From Cereibacter sphaeroides (lineage in GTDB: Bacteria > Pseudomonadota > Alphaproteobacteria > Rhodobacterales > Rhodobacteraceae): DNA of 64,000 bases. Below the pieces are notes generated by a model. The model did no database searches, was not told the origin of the DNA, and was given only the letters and a program-made list of their open reading frames with translations. Below, piece by piece: positions 17,906-26,229 of the stretch (positions within the stretch are counted from its first letter, which is position 1; every line of letters begins with the position of its first letter). The stretch covers positions 124,001 through 188,000 of the forward strand of contig QFQS01000003.1 of NCBI GenBank assembly GCA_003243455.1, in the 5' to 3' direction. The translations under genes and the position numbers were made by a program.

Positions 17906-19339
17906 ATGCAGATGCCGATACCCAACGCGGAAGTTCTGTCCCGCAAGGCGCGTATTGTCGAGCGTCTGCTGGCTGTCCTTCCCGCGGATGCTGTGATCCA
18001 TGATCCTGCCGAGACCCGCGCCTATGAATGTGACGGTCTGACCGCCTACCGCTGCCCGCCGCTGGCCGCCGTCCTGCCGCGCAAGACGGAAGAGGTCGCT
18101 GCCGTGCTGAGGATTTGTCATGCGGAAGGCGTTCCGGTTGTTCCGCGCGGCTCCGGCACCTCGCTTGCCGGGGGCGCAATGCCGACCGCCGATTGTGTCA
18201 TCCTTGGCGTGGCGCGAATGAACGGAGTCCTGGAAAGCGACTACGCGAACCGTTTTATCCGCGTTCAGTCGGGGCGCACCAACCTGAGCGTCACGGGCGC
18301 GGTCGAGACCGAAGGGTTCTTCTACGCGCCCGATCCGTCCAGCCAGCTTGCCTGCGCCATCGCGGGCAATGTGGCGATGAATTCGGGCGGGGCGCATTGC
18401 CTGAAATACGGGGTGACGACCAACAACCTTCTGGGCGTCAAGGCGGTCCTGATGGACGGCACGGTGATCGAAATTGGCGGCCCCTGGATGGATGCGGGCG
18501 GGCTGGACCTGCTGGGCGTCATCTGCGGCAGCGAGGGGCAACTGGCCGTCGTGACGGAAGCCACGCTGCGCATCCTGCCAAAGCCCGAGGGCGCGCGGCC
18601 TGTCCTGATCGGGTTTTCCTCGAACGAGGTTGCCGGGGCCTGTGTGTCCGACATCATCAAGGCGGGCGTGCTGCCGGTGGCCATCGAGTTCATGGACCGC
18701 CCCTGCATCCGCGCCTGCGAGGCTTTCGCCAAGGCCGGCTATCCCGATTGTGAGGCGCTGCTGATCATCGAGGTCGAAGGTGCGCCCGCCGAGATTGACG
18801 AGCAGCTTGGCCTGATCCGCCAGATCGCGGCACGCCACGATCCCGTCGAATTCCGCGAAAGCCGGAGCGAAGAGGAATCCCGCCGCATCTGGCTGGGCCG
18901 CAAGTCGGCTTTCGGCGCGATGGGGCAGATCAACGATTATATGTGCCTGGACGGAACAATCCCGGTATCCGCGCTGCCTTACGTCCTGCGCCGCATCAGC
19001 GAGATGAGCCGCGAATGCGGGCTGGACGTCGCGAACGTCTTTCACGCGGGCGACGGCAACATGCACCCTCTGATCCTGTTCGACGCCAACAAGCCGGGCG
19101 ATCTGGAGCGGTGCGAGGCCCTTGGCGCCGATATCCTGAAACTCTGCGTCGAGGTGGGCGGTTGCCTGACCGGCGAACACGGCGTGGGCATCGAAAAGCG
19201 TGACCTCATGAATGTGCAATTCTCGCCAGAAGATATGGAGGCGCAGCTTCGGGTGAAGGATGTGTTTGACCCCAAGTGGCTGCTGAATCCAGCCAAGGTA
19301 TTCCCGCTGGATGTGACGGCAGGGCGTCGCGCGGCATGA
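17906..19339 (+). CDS. glcD: Glycolate oxidase subunit GlcD (FAD-binding)
   Basis: 477-residue FAD-linked oxidase of the PCMH/VAO type that oxidises glycolate to glyoxylate with GlcE and GlcF. The FAD-binding part contains VPRGSGTSLAGGA, PDPSSQLACAIAGNVAMNSGG and the HCLKYG loop. The C-terminal cap has FHAGDGNMHPLI and GEHGVGIEKR, both characteristic. The ATG at 17906 has a strong GGGAGGG site; upstream in-frame starts lack one. No GlcC-type regulator lies nearby. It is followed by a 60-nt gap containing a dispersed repeat and then glcE. Confidence 0.95.
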   Translation: MQMPIPNAEVLSRKARIVERLLAVLPADAVIHDPAETRAYECDGLTAYRCPPLAAVLPRKTEEVAAVLRICHAEGVPVVPRGSGTSLAGGAMPTADCVILGVARMNGVLESDYANRFIRVQSGRTNLSVTGAVETEGFFYAPDPSSQLACAIAGNVAMNSGGAHCLKYGVTTNNLLGVKAVLMDGTVIEIGGPWMDAGGLDLLGVICGSEGQLAVVTEATLRILPKPEGARPVLIGFSSNEVAGACVSDIIKAGVLPVAIEFMDRPCIRACEAFAKAGYPDCEALLIIEVEGAPAEIDEQLGLIRQIAARHDPVEFRESRSEEESRRIWLGRKSAFGAMGQINDYMCLDGTIPVSALPYVLRRISEMSRECGLDVANVFHAGDGNMHPLILFDANKPGDLERCEALGADILKLCVEVGGCLTGEHGVGIEKRDLMNVQFSPEDMEAQLRVKDVFDPKWLLNPAKVFPLDVTAGRRAA

Positions 19340-19402
19340 GAGGCTGGTAGCGGGGGTTTCACACCCCCGCACCCCCGTGGGATATTTGAGCCAAGGTGAA
19401 TG
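19338..19402. repeat. Dispersed intergenic repeat, copy 1 (glcD-glcE junction)
   Basis: A GAGAGGCTGG start, a G-run/C-run hairpin (CGGGGGTTTCACACCCCCG), a second C-run, and a GGGATATTTGAGCCAAGGTGAATGA end. The same order of elements occurs on the same strand at 54378-54450. It begins within the glcD stop codon and ends at the glcE start, so the AAGGTGA of the repeat could act as a ribosome site and the repeat's ATG as the start codon. Comparable GATATTT...CAAGGTGAA-type repeats are known to me from Rhodobacteraceae intergenic regions. Confidence 0.7.
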
Positions 19403-20518
19403 ACAGTGATAAGTCCGGCGAGCGAAACGGAACTGGCGGACCTGCTGCGGGGGGCACAGGAGCCGTTCCACATCGTCGGTGGCGGGACGCGTGGTATCGG
19501 CGGATCCGTCGTCGGTGACCCGCTGGAGACGGCGCGGCTTTCGGGCATAACGCTTTACGAGCCGGGTGCGCTGACCCTGGTGGTCGCCGCAGGGACGCCC
19601 ATTGCCGATGTGGAAGCGGCGCTTGCCGCAGAGGGACAGCGTCTGCCCTTCGAGATACCCGATTTGCGCGGGCTGATGCGCCGCGACGGCCAGTCCACCA
19701 TCGGCGGCGTTGCGGCCACAAACGCCTCCGGTCCCCGGCGCATTCAGGCAGGAGCCTGTCGCGACAGCATGATCGGGGTCAGGTTCGTCGACGGAACCGG
19801 GACGGTCGTCAAGAACGGCGGCCGGGTGATGAAGAACGTCACCGGCTATGATCTGGTGAAGCTGCTGGCGGGCAGCCACGGGACACTTGGCGTGCTGACC
19901 GAGGTGGCGTTCAAGCTCCTGCCGGTGCCGGAGACAAGCGCGACACTTGTTCTGCCGGGGCTGGATCTTACCCGCGCCGTGGCAGCGATGGCGGCGGCGA
20001 TTGGTTCGCCTTTCGAGGTGACGGGGGCTGCGCATTGGCCCGGAGAGGGGACGTTCCTGCGGATCGAGGGGTTTGCTGCATCGGTCGCCTATCGAGCAGG
20101 GCAGCTATCCCGGCTGCTAGCATCCTTTGCCGAGGCAGGTATCGAGGATCATGTAGCAGGTGCGGCCCGATGGGCGCAGATCCGGGATGTCATGCCCTTC
20201 CACGACCGGTCGGGCGATGTGTGGAAGCTGTCGGTTACACCTTCCGCCGCGCCGGGGATTGCCGCGCGGCTGGAGGCGGAGGCGTTGCTGTTCGACTGGG
20301 GTGGCGGGCTGATCTGGGCGCTGATGGCCAAGGGGGTAGACCTGAGGGCAAAGTTCGGCGCGTTCCCCGGCCATGCCACGCTGGTCCGCGCAAATGCAGA
20401 GGGCAGCGCGGCAATTTCGACATTTCAGCCCGAGGTGCCTGCACTCGCAGCTATCACGGCGGGCCTGCGGGCGCGGTTCGATCCAAAGGGGTTGCTCAAT
20501 CCGGGTCTGATGGGCTGA
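19400..20518 (+). CDS. glcE: Glycolate oxidase subunit GlcE
   Basis: 372-residue FAD-binding subunit of glycolate oxidase. The N-terminal PCMH domain has FHIVGGGTRGIGG, TLVVAAGTPIADVEAAL, RDGQSTIGGVAATNASGPRR and NVTGYDLVKLLAGSHGTLGVLTEV, as in GlcE. It ends with RFDPKGLLNPG, shared with other family members. The ATG at 19400 lies within a dispersed repeat; a GTG at 19406 is an alternative that would give better spacing to AAGG. It is the second gene of glcDEF. Confidence 0.93.
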   Translation: MTVISPASETELADLLRGAQEPFHIVGGGTRGIGGSVVGDPLETARLSGITLYEPGALTLVVAAGTPIADVEAALAAEGQRLPFEIPDLRGLMRRDGQSTIGGVAATNASGPRRIQAGACRDSMIGVRFVDGTGTVVKNGGRVMKNVTGYDLVKLLAGSHGTLGVLTEVAFKLLPVPETSATLVLPGLDLTRAVAAMAAAIGSPFEVTGAAHWPGEGTFLRIEGFAASVAYRAGQLSRLLASFAEAGIEDHVAGAARWAQIRDVMPFHDRSGDVWKLSVTPSAAPGIAARLEAEALLFDWGGGLIWALMAKGVDLRAKFGAFPGHATLVRANAEGSAAISTFQPEVPALAAITAGLRARFDPKGLLNPGLMG

Positions 20519-20530
20519 CGGGGGAACAGG

Positions 20531-21814
20531 ATGCAGACGAATTTCAGCCCCGCGCAGCTTGCCGATCCCGCCACCGCGCGGTCCAATGAAATCCTGCGAT
20601 CCTGTGTGCATTGTGGGTTCTGCACGGCGACCTGCCCGACCTATCAGGTTCTGGGGGACGAACTGGACAGCCCGCGCGGCCGCATCTACCTGATCAAGGA
20701 GATGCTGGAAGAGGGTCGGCCCGCGGATGAAAAGACGGTCAAGCATATCGACCGCTGCCTGTCCTGCCTGGCCTGCATGACCACCTGTCCCTCGGGAGTG
20801 CATTACATGCATCTGGTCGATCACGCCCGCACCTATATAGAAGAGACCTATCGCCGACCCTTCTCGGACAGGGCGTTGCGCTGGCTCCTCGCGCGGATTC
20901 TGCCCTATCCGGGGCGTTTCCGTCTTGCTTTGTTGGGTGCAAAGCTGGCGCGGCCCTTTGCCGGGCTGCTGCCCGATGCGCGCCTTCGGGCAATGGTGGC
21001 GATGGCGCCGAAGACCATACCGCCGGTCAGCCGCAACGACGATCCGCAGACGTTTTCCGCCGAAGGGCCAGTCAGAATGCGCGTCGCCCTGATGACAGGC
21101 TGCGCGCAGCGAGCGCTGAACACGGACATCAACGATGCCACGATCCGGTTGCTGACCCGGCTTGGCTGCGAGGTGGTCATCGCGCAAGGGCAGGGCTGTT
21201 GCGGCGCGCTGACGCATCACATGGGCAAGAGCGCCGAGGCGCATGCAACGGCAGCGGCCAGCATCGGTGCTTTCATGGCCGAGCATCGCCGCAAGCCTCT
21301 GGATGCTATTGTGATCAACACCTCGGGCTGTGGCACCACGGTCAAGGATTACGGTCACATGTTTCGCAACGACCCGATCGCCGCCGCTGCAGCCACTGTG
21401 GCCGGGCTGGCGCGCGATGTGTCCGAGGTGCTGGTGACGCTTGGTCTGCCCGAAGGCGCATCGAAGGGCATGCGCGTGGCCTATCATTCGGCTTGCTCTT
21501 TACAGCACGGGCAGCAGATCAAGACGGCTCCGAAGGAGTTGCTCAAACGCGCGGGGTTCGACGTGGTGGAACCTGCCGACAGCCATCTGTGCTGCGGTTC
21601 TGCCGGCACCTACAACCTGATGCAGCCCGAGATTTCCGGCCAGCTTCGCACCCGCAAGGTCCAGACGCTGGAGGCGCGAAAGCCCGACATCATCGCCGCG
21701 GGCAACATCGGCTGCATGATGCAGATCGGTTCGGCGACGCAGATTCCCGTCGTGCATACGGTCGAACTGATCGACTGGGCGACCGGAGGGCCACAGCCGC
21801 GCGGCCTTGTTTAA
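20531..21814 (+). CDS. glcF: Glycolate oxidase iron-sulfur subunit GlcF
   Basis: 427-residue iron-sulfur subunit passing electrons from GlcDE to the membrane. Two ferredoxin-type motifs, CVHCGFCTATCP and CLSCLACMTTCP, each bind a [4Fe-4S] cluster. Two CCG domains follow, with GQGCCGALTHHMG and SHLCCGSAGTYNL, typical of heterodisulfide-reductase-like subunits. The gene starts 12 nt after glcE with a GGGGAACAGG site and completes the glcDEF operon. Confidence 0.95.
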   Translation: MQTNFSPAQLADPATARSNEILRSCVHCGFCTATCPTYQVLGDELDSPRGRIYLIKEMLEEGRPADEKTVKHIDRCLSCLACMTTCPSGVHYMHLVDHARTYIEETYRRPFSDRALRWLLARILPYPGRFRLALLGAKLARPFAGLLPDARLRAMVAMAPKTIPPVSRNDDPQTFSAEGPVRMRVALMTGCAQRALNTDINDATIRLLTRLGCEVVIAQGQGCCGALTHHMGKSAEAHATAAASIGAFMAEHRRKPLDAIVINTSGCGTTVKDYGHMFRNDPIAAAAATVAGLARDVSEVLVTLGLPEGASKGMRVAYHSACSLQHGQQIKTAPKELLKRAGFDVVEPADSHLCCGSAGTYNLMQPEISGQLRTRKVQTLEARKPDIIAAGNIGCMMQIGSATQIPVVHTVELIDWATGGPQPRGLV

Positions 21815-21874
21815 AATCAGCCTTAAATCCGCCCCAACACCCATCTAATCATGGGCGCGTCGATGGAGTTTCGG

Positions 21875-22672
21875 ATGCGCCTTTTCCTGCTGATTCTCTT
21901 TATGTTTCTGCCTGTCGCATTGCAGGCCGAGGAAAGCGCCCTTCGCAAGCTGGAAACCGGCGACGACAGCCGCGGCTGGAACGGCGTCGGCAGGCTGAAC
22001 CTTGGCGACAAGGGGTTCTGCACCGGCACGCTGATTACGCCGCAACTGGTGCTGACTGCCGCCCATTGCATGTTCGACAAAGAGACGGGTCAGCAGATCG
22101 ATCCGGCCGAGATCGAGTTTCTTGCCGGATGGCGCAATGGCCGGGCAGCCGCCTATCGCGGTGTTCGCCGGGCCGTGGTGCATCCGAAATATGTCTTTGA
22201 CGCGCAGGATCGGCTGGATCGGGTCGCGCATGATCTGGCGCTCCTGCAGCTTGACCAGCCAATCCGGCTTCCGTCGATCAGCCCGTTTGAGACCGATGCA
22301 CGATCCGGCGAAGGCGATGAGGTGGGCGTCGTCTCTTACGCGCAGGACCGCTCCGAGGCGCCCTCGCTGCAGCAGGTCTGCCATGTGCTTGGCCGCCAGC
22401 CCGGCGTGTTCGTTCTGTCCTGCAATGTCGATTTCGGCTCCTCCGGTGCGCCGGTATTTTCGCTGAAGGATGGAGTCGCGCGCATCGTGTCGGTCGTCTC
22501 GGCCAAGGCAGAGGTGGATGGACAGAAGGTGGCGCTGGGTGTTTCGCTTGACCAGCCATTGTCCGAGTTGATGACGGCGCTGGACGATCCCGGCCCAAGC
22601 TTTCCGCGCATCGGGTCGAATGTCCGCATGCTGTCCGGCGGTTCGGGCGGCGCGAAGTTCGTGAAGCCGTGA
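21875..22672 (+). CDS. Secreted trypsin-like serine protease (paralogue 1)
   Basis: 265-residue S1-family protease with a signal peptide (MRLFLLILFMFLPVALQA, cleavage after about residue 18). The catalytic triad is His in LTAAHC, Asp in VAHDLALLQL, and Ser in GSSGAPVF, with GSSGAP in place of the classical GDSGGP. Cys pairs (FCTGT/AAHCMF and QVCHVL/LSCNVDF) suggest two disulfides. The ATG at 21875 is chosen because GGAG lies 6 nt upstream; an earlier ATG at 21851 has no such site. It overlaps a paralogue by GTGA. Both proteins end in a FVKP tail. Confidence 0.88.
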   Translation: MRLFLLILFMFLPVALQAEESALRKLETGDDSRGWNGVGRLNLGDKGFCTGTLITPQLVLTAAHCMFDKETGQQIDPAEIEFLAGWRNGRAAAYRGVRRAVVHPKYVFDAQDRLDRVAHDLALLQLDQPIRLPSISPFETDARSGEGDEVGVVSYAQDRSEAPSLQQVCHVLGRQPGVFVLSCNVDFGSSGAPVFSLKDGVARIVSVVSAKAEVDGQKVALGVSLDQPLSELMTALDDPGPSFPRIGSNVRMLSGGSGGAKFVKP

Positions 22673-23484
22673 CTGCCGTGTGGAAACTGGCGCTTGCCAC
22701 TTTCCTGATCGCTGCGCCCGTGCTGGCCGATACCGGGCTGGACCGTCTGACCCGCCGCGACCAGTCCTTTGGGTGGGAGGCTGTGGGCCGCGTCGATATC
22801 GGTGACAAGGCATTCTGCACAGGCACGCTGATTGCCACCGATCTGGTTCTGACGGCGGCGCATTGCGTCTATGACGGGTCGACCGGCCAGCCCGAGGATG
22901 TCAGCACCATGCGCTTTCGCGCAGGCTTAAGCGATGGGGTTTCGATTGCCGAAGTCGCGGTCGCGCGGGCGGTGGCGCATCCCGGTTATGATCCGCAAGA
23001 GCAGACGGGGAAGAACAGCATCGGCCATGATCTGGCGCTTTTGCAACTGGCCGAACCTATCCCGGCGGCGGTGGCATCGCCCTTTGTCGTGCAAAGCCCG
23101 GGCAGCGCTGGCGAAGTGAGCGTCGTTTCTTATGCGCGCGGCCGTGAAGATGCCCTGTCGTGGCAGCGCAGTTGCCGTGTGCTGGGCCGTCAGCAGGGCT
23201 TGCTTGCCTTCAACTGCGACGTCGATTTCGGGTCTTCCGGCGCGCCGGTGTTCGACCGCTCTGGCAACAGGGCGCGCATCGTCTCGATCATTTCCGCAGG
23301 CCGGAAGGACGCAGAGGGCACGATCGCTTTCGGCATGGAGCTGCCTTCGCTTCTGGCCGATCTGAAAACTGCGCTGCGGTCGGGTCGCGGCGTGATCGAG
23401 GCGCCGAAGGCCGCTCCGACGATTCGTCGGATCGGGCAGTCGGGCGGAACCCGCGACATCAGCGCGCGCTTCGTGAAGCCCTGA
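22669..23484 (+). CDS. Secreted trypsin-like serine protease (paralogue 2)
   Basis: 271-residue S1-family protease with a signal peptide (MTAVWKLALATFLIAAPVLA). The triad is visible as LTAAHCVYD, IGHDLALLQLAEP and GSSGAPVFD, and the cysteine positions match paralogue 1. It starts with GTG inside the stop codon of paralogue 1, so the two form a coupled tandem pair that most likely arose by duplication. The C-terminus RFVKP echoes KFVKP of the first. Periplasmic quality control or a secreted role are both possible. Confidence 0.87.
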   Translation: MTAVWKLALATFLIAAPVLADTGLDRLTRRDQSFGWEAVGRVDIGDKAFCTGTLIATDLVLTAAHCVYDGSTGQPEDVSTMRFRAGLSDGVSIAEVAVARAVAHPGYDPQEQTGKNSIGHDLALLQLAEPIPAAVASPFVVQSPGSAGEVSVVSYARGREDALSWQRSCRVLGRQQGLLAFNCDVDFGSSGAPVFDRSGNRARIVSIISAGRKDAEGTIAFGMELPSLLADLKTALRSGRGVIEAPKAAPTIRRIGQSGGTRDISARFVKP

Positions 23485-23488
23485 CCCA

Positions 23489-23518
23489 CTTGAAATAGCG
23501 GATCGCTTTTCCCAGATC
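23489..23518 (+). promoter_or_regulatory. Putative RpoH (sigma-32) promoter of hsp20
   Basis: CTTGAAA at 23489-23495 matches the -35 consensus of heat-shock sigma factor RpoH exactly. After 14 nt, TCCCAGAT (23510-23517) matches CCCCATNT at six of eight positions. The implied transcript would start near 23525, giving an 80-nt leader before the ATG at 23609. Confidence 0.55.
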
Positions 23519-23537
23519 ACTCCTGTCCGGGCGCCAT

Positions 23538-23608
23538 GACGGGTCCGGAAATCTGAACCGCCCGTCCCGCAAGGGAGGGTCCACATACATCGCTTGATGA
23601 GGATGAAC
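23538..23608 (+). promoter_or_regulatory. Putative ROSE-type RNA thermometer in the hsp20 leader
   Basis: The last hairpin (23588-23605) pairs CA-UCGCU with AGGA-UG around a 5-nt loop (UGAUG). The UCGCU/AGGA pairing with one unpaired G (23592) is the hallmark UYGCU motif of ROSE thermometers. The masked AGGA (23600-23603) is the ribosome site, 5 nt before the ATG at 23609. An upstream stem, GACGGG (23538-23543) with CCCGTC (23561-23566), fits the multi-hairpin ROSE layout. Heat would open the site. Pairing was assessed by eye only. Confidence 0.6.
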
Positions 23609-24076
23609 ATGCGCAGCTTTGATCTCGCACCGCTCTACCGTGCCACTGTGGGTTTTGATCGGGTCGCTGACCTGATGGACCGTGTGCTGACCAATGAGGT
23701 CGCCCAGCCCACCTACCCGCCCTACAACATCGAAAAGACCGCCGAGAACGGGTATCGCATCTCGGTTGCCGTCGCCGGTTTCACCGCCGATGAACTGACC
23801 GTCGAGGTCAAGGACGGCACCCTGCATGTCGCCGCCCGCAAGGCCGCTGACGATGCCGCCCGCTCTTACCTGCACCGCGGGATCGCGACCCGCGCGTTCG
23901 AGCGCCGCTTTGCGCTGGCCGACCACGTCCGTGTGACGGGTGCCGCGCATGAGCTTGGCATGCTGCACATCGACCTCGTGCGCGAAACGCCGGAGGCGCT
24001 GAAGCCCCGCCGTATCGAGATTTCGAGCGCGACCGATGTCGAGGCAAAGGCGGTTGCTGCTGACACCGTTCAGTAA
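23609..24076 (+). CDS. Small heat-shock protein (Hsp20/IbpA type)
   Basis: 155-residue alpha-crystallin-type chaperone. The N-terminus MRSFDLAPLYRATVGFDRV matches class A small heat-shock proteins of alphaproteobacteria. The crystallin domain runs from YNIEKTAENGYRISVAVAGF to the DHVRVTGA / LGMLHIDLVRE region. The C-terminal IxI-like anchor appears as RRIEISSA. The start at 23609 is set by the AGGA site within the leader hairpin; ATGs at 23597 and 23603 lie inside that hairpin. It binds unfolding proteins during heat stress. A strong terminator follows. Confidence 0.93.
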   Translation: MRSFDLAPLYRATVGFDRVADLMDRVLTNEVAQPTYPPYNIEKTAENGYRISVAVAGFTADELTVEVKDGTLHVAARKAADDAARSYLHRGIATRAFERRFALADHVRVTGAAHELGMLHIDLVRETPEALKPRRIEISSATDVEAKAVAADTVQ

Positions 24077-24101
24077 CACCAGAGTTTGGTAACGAGTTGC
24101 A

Positions 24102-24127
24102 GGGCGCGCCTTTCGGCGCGCCCTTTT
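24102..24127 (+). terminator. Rho-independent terminator after hsp20
   Basis: Perfect 9-bp stem GGGCGCGCC / GGCGCGCCC around a TTTC loop, followed by TTTT. It lies 25 nt past the hsp20 stop and abuts the end of the convergent vWA gene. Confidence 0.88.
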
Positions 24128-26229
24128 CATTTCGCGGCCAGCGATTGCGCCAGACGCATCAGCGTCACCGCCTCGGCGCGATAGCCGAACTCATCGCGAC
24201 CACGCGCACCTTCGGCCAGCGCAATCGCCTGGTCCCAGCCCCAATCGCCAAGGTAGATCGAGCCGGTCAGAAACTGCCCGAACCCGGCGATGGCGGCGGC
24301 AAAACGTGTATCGTCATCCGCATCAGCCGCGCCGTTCAGGATCGGCGTCTGGATCAGTTCCGAACTGGCCGCCCCCGGCGCCTTCCAACGCAGCCGCAGG
24401 AAGCCAAGCTCGTCTGCATCACCCGTGGCGGGCGCTGCCTTGGCGTAGCGCAGCGGATCGTTGCGCAGGGCAGGACTGCCCGGAGGCGTGACCTCGTAAA
24501 GCGCCGTCACCGCCGTGCCCGCGCCGATCTCACCCGCGTCGACCTTGTCGTTGCTGAAATCCTCGCGGTTCAGCGCGCGGGTTTCATAGCCGATCAGCCG
24601 CCATTCGGCGACCGCCGCCGGGTTCCACTCGACCTGTATCTTCACGTCATCGGCGATGGGGAACAGCGTGCCGGTCAACTGATCCACCAGCACCTTCCGC
24701 GCCTCTTGTGCCGTGTCGATATAGGCTGCCGTCCCGTTACCTGCCTGAGCCAGCGCCTGTATGGTGGCGTCGTCGAGGTTGCCACGGCCAAAGCCCAGAA
24801 CTGACAGGTAGGTGCCGCTCGCTCGCTTGTCTGCGATGGAGCGTTCCAGCGCATCGGGGTCCGACAGGCCGACGTTGAAATCGCCATCCGTGGCCAGGAT
24901 GACCCGACCCACCGCGCCGTCCTGCGCCATCTTGTCGGCGACGCTGTAGGCCAGTTGCAACCCTTCCTCGCCGCCCGTGCTCCCCCCCGCCTCCAGCCGG
25001 TCCAGCGCACCAAGGATCGCCTCGCGATCGGACGCAGAGGTGGGTGCCAGAACCTCTCCCGCCGATCCGGCATAGGCGACGATCGCCACCTTGTCCTCTG
25101 GCCGCAGATGCCCCAGCATCAGGCGGAACCCCTGTTTCAACAGCGGCAACTTGTTCGCGTCCTGCATCGACCCCGAAGTGTCGATCAGAAAGACAAGGTT
25201 CAGCGGCGGCCGGTCCGCGATAGGCGGCAGCGCCCCCTGAACGCCGATGCGCACCAGTTGCGTCCCCGGGTTCCATGGCGTCTGCATCACCTGAACATCC
25301 GGCCGAAACGGCGCGTCACCCGCCTCGGGGGCCGGATAGTCATAGGGGAAATAGTTCACCATCTCCTCGATACGCACGGCCTCGGGCGTTGGCATCATCC
25401 CGGCCATCAGGGAAGAGCGGACAATGGAATAGCTGGCCGTGTCGACGTCGATCGAGAAGGTCGAGACCGGCTGTTCTGCTGTCACCTTGAGCGGGTTCGC
25501 GTCGGTATTGGCGAAGGTTTCGGTGCTCGGCCCGATCCGGATATCTGGTACGGCGGGTTCCACCGGTGCCGCCATCTGACCTGATGGTACACCAGCTGCA
25601 ATCGACGACCAGGGGTCACCGCCAGAAACGCGCGGTGTCCCTCCGCTCATCGCCGACTCGCCGGCCTTCTCGGCCCGACGTACCGCTGCGCCGCCGCCTT
25701 CGTCTACCGAGAGCCTGGGAAGTCCGGAGGGTGCCGTGTAGGGAGGCATGAGAGGCCGAACCGCCGGCGCATTGTCGATCGGGGTCGCCACGATCTGGTC
25801 TTTGTCATCTGTCAAAGGCTCGCCCGAAGGCGAAGGTGCGGACAGGTCAGCTTCCTGCTCAACAGCGCCTACATCACCCTGTGCTTGCTTTTCCAGCGGC
25901 GCGTCAGACGGCAACGACAAGGGGGCCACCGGCACCACCGGCGGGGTCTGCAACCCCGGCAGCACGGCCACAAGGCCAAGGCAGATCGCCGCAACAGATG
26001 TCGTTGCAGCAAGCACGGGACGGGACGTCAGGTTATTGAACATGGCGGTCACTCCGGCACGGAACCCCGACCATCGGGATCCTCTTGCCGTGGGACGCAC
26101 CCCCGCTTCGCTTTCTTGGAGACGGTCGAAATTTTCTATAGCCAGCCGCAAAGCCTCGGCCTTCGCCACCGGATCGGGGGCAGGGCTGGCGCGCAGCGCA
26201 GCGGAAAGGCGGTCGAACTCGTCAGTCAT
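24127..26229 (-). CDS. Membrane vWA-domain protein (YfbK-like)
   Basis: 700-residue protein. Residues 1-70 form a charged, probably cytoplasmic segment, and 72-91 a single membrane helix. A Pro-rich stretch and a vWA_N-type region with SIDVDTASYSIVRS follow. The vWA domain has an intact MIDAS (DTSGS near residue 350), ATDGDFNVG and GFGRGNLDD, and the end is a DUF3520-like C-terminus. The start at 26229 overlaps the sigma-factor stop by ATGA. The layout (cytoplasmic head, one helix, extracytoplasmic body, ECF partner upstream) is what an anti-sigma factor would look like, but that role is inferred. Confidence 0.85.
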   Translation of the reverse strand: MTDEFDRLSAALRASPAPDPVAKAEALRLAIENFDRLQESEAGVRPTARGSRWSGFRAGVTAMFNNLTSRPVLAATTSVAAICLGLVAVLPGLQTPPVVPVAPLSLPSDAPLEKQAQGDVGAVEQEADLSAPSPSGEPLTDDKDQIVATPIDNAPAVRPLMPPYTAPSGLPRLSVDEGGGAAVRRAEKAGESAMSGGTPRVSGGDPWSSIAAGVPSGQMAAPVEPAVPDIRIGPSTETFANTDANPLKVTAEQPVSTFSIDVDTASYSIVRSSLMAGMMPTPEAVRIEEMVNYFPYDYPAPEAGDAPFRPDVQVMQTPWNPGTQLVRIGVQGALPPIADRPPLNLVFLIDTSGSMQDANKLPLLKQGFRLMLGHLRPEDKVAIVAYAGSAGEVLAPTSASDREAILGALDRLEAGGSTGGEEGLQLAYSVADKMAQDGAVGRVILATDGDFNVGLSDPDALERSIADKRASGTYLSVLGFGRGNLDDATIQALAQAGNGTAAYIDTAQEARKVLVDQLTGTLFPIADDVKIQVEWNPAAVAEWRLIGYETRALNREDFSNDKVDAGEIGAGTAVTALYEVTPPGSPALRNDPLRYAKAAPATGDADELGFLRLRWKAPGAASSELIQTPILNGAADADDDTRFAAAIAGFGQFLTGSIYLGDWGWDQAIALAEGARGRDEFGYRAEAVTLMRLAQSLAAK

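Noticed and set aside
17873..20035. A 720-codon open frame antisense to glcD and glcE, and similarly long antisense frames at 3334-4911, 6191-7795, 13587-15314, 31119-32816 and 49135-51207
   Set aside because: All lie opposite genes with clear family motifs. Their translations are rich in Arg, Ala, Gly and His, show no motifs or domains, and arise from GC-rich third-codon bias.
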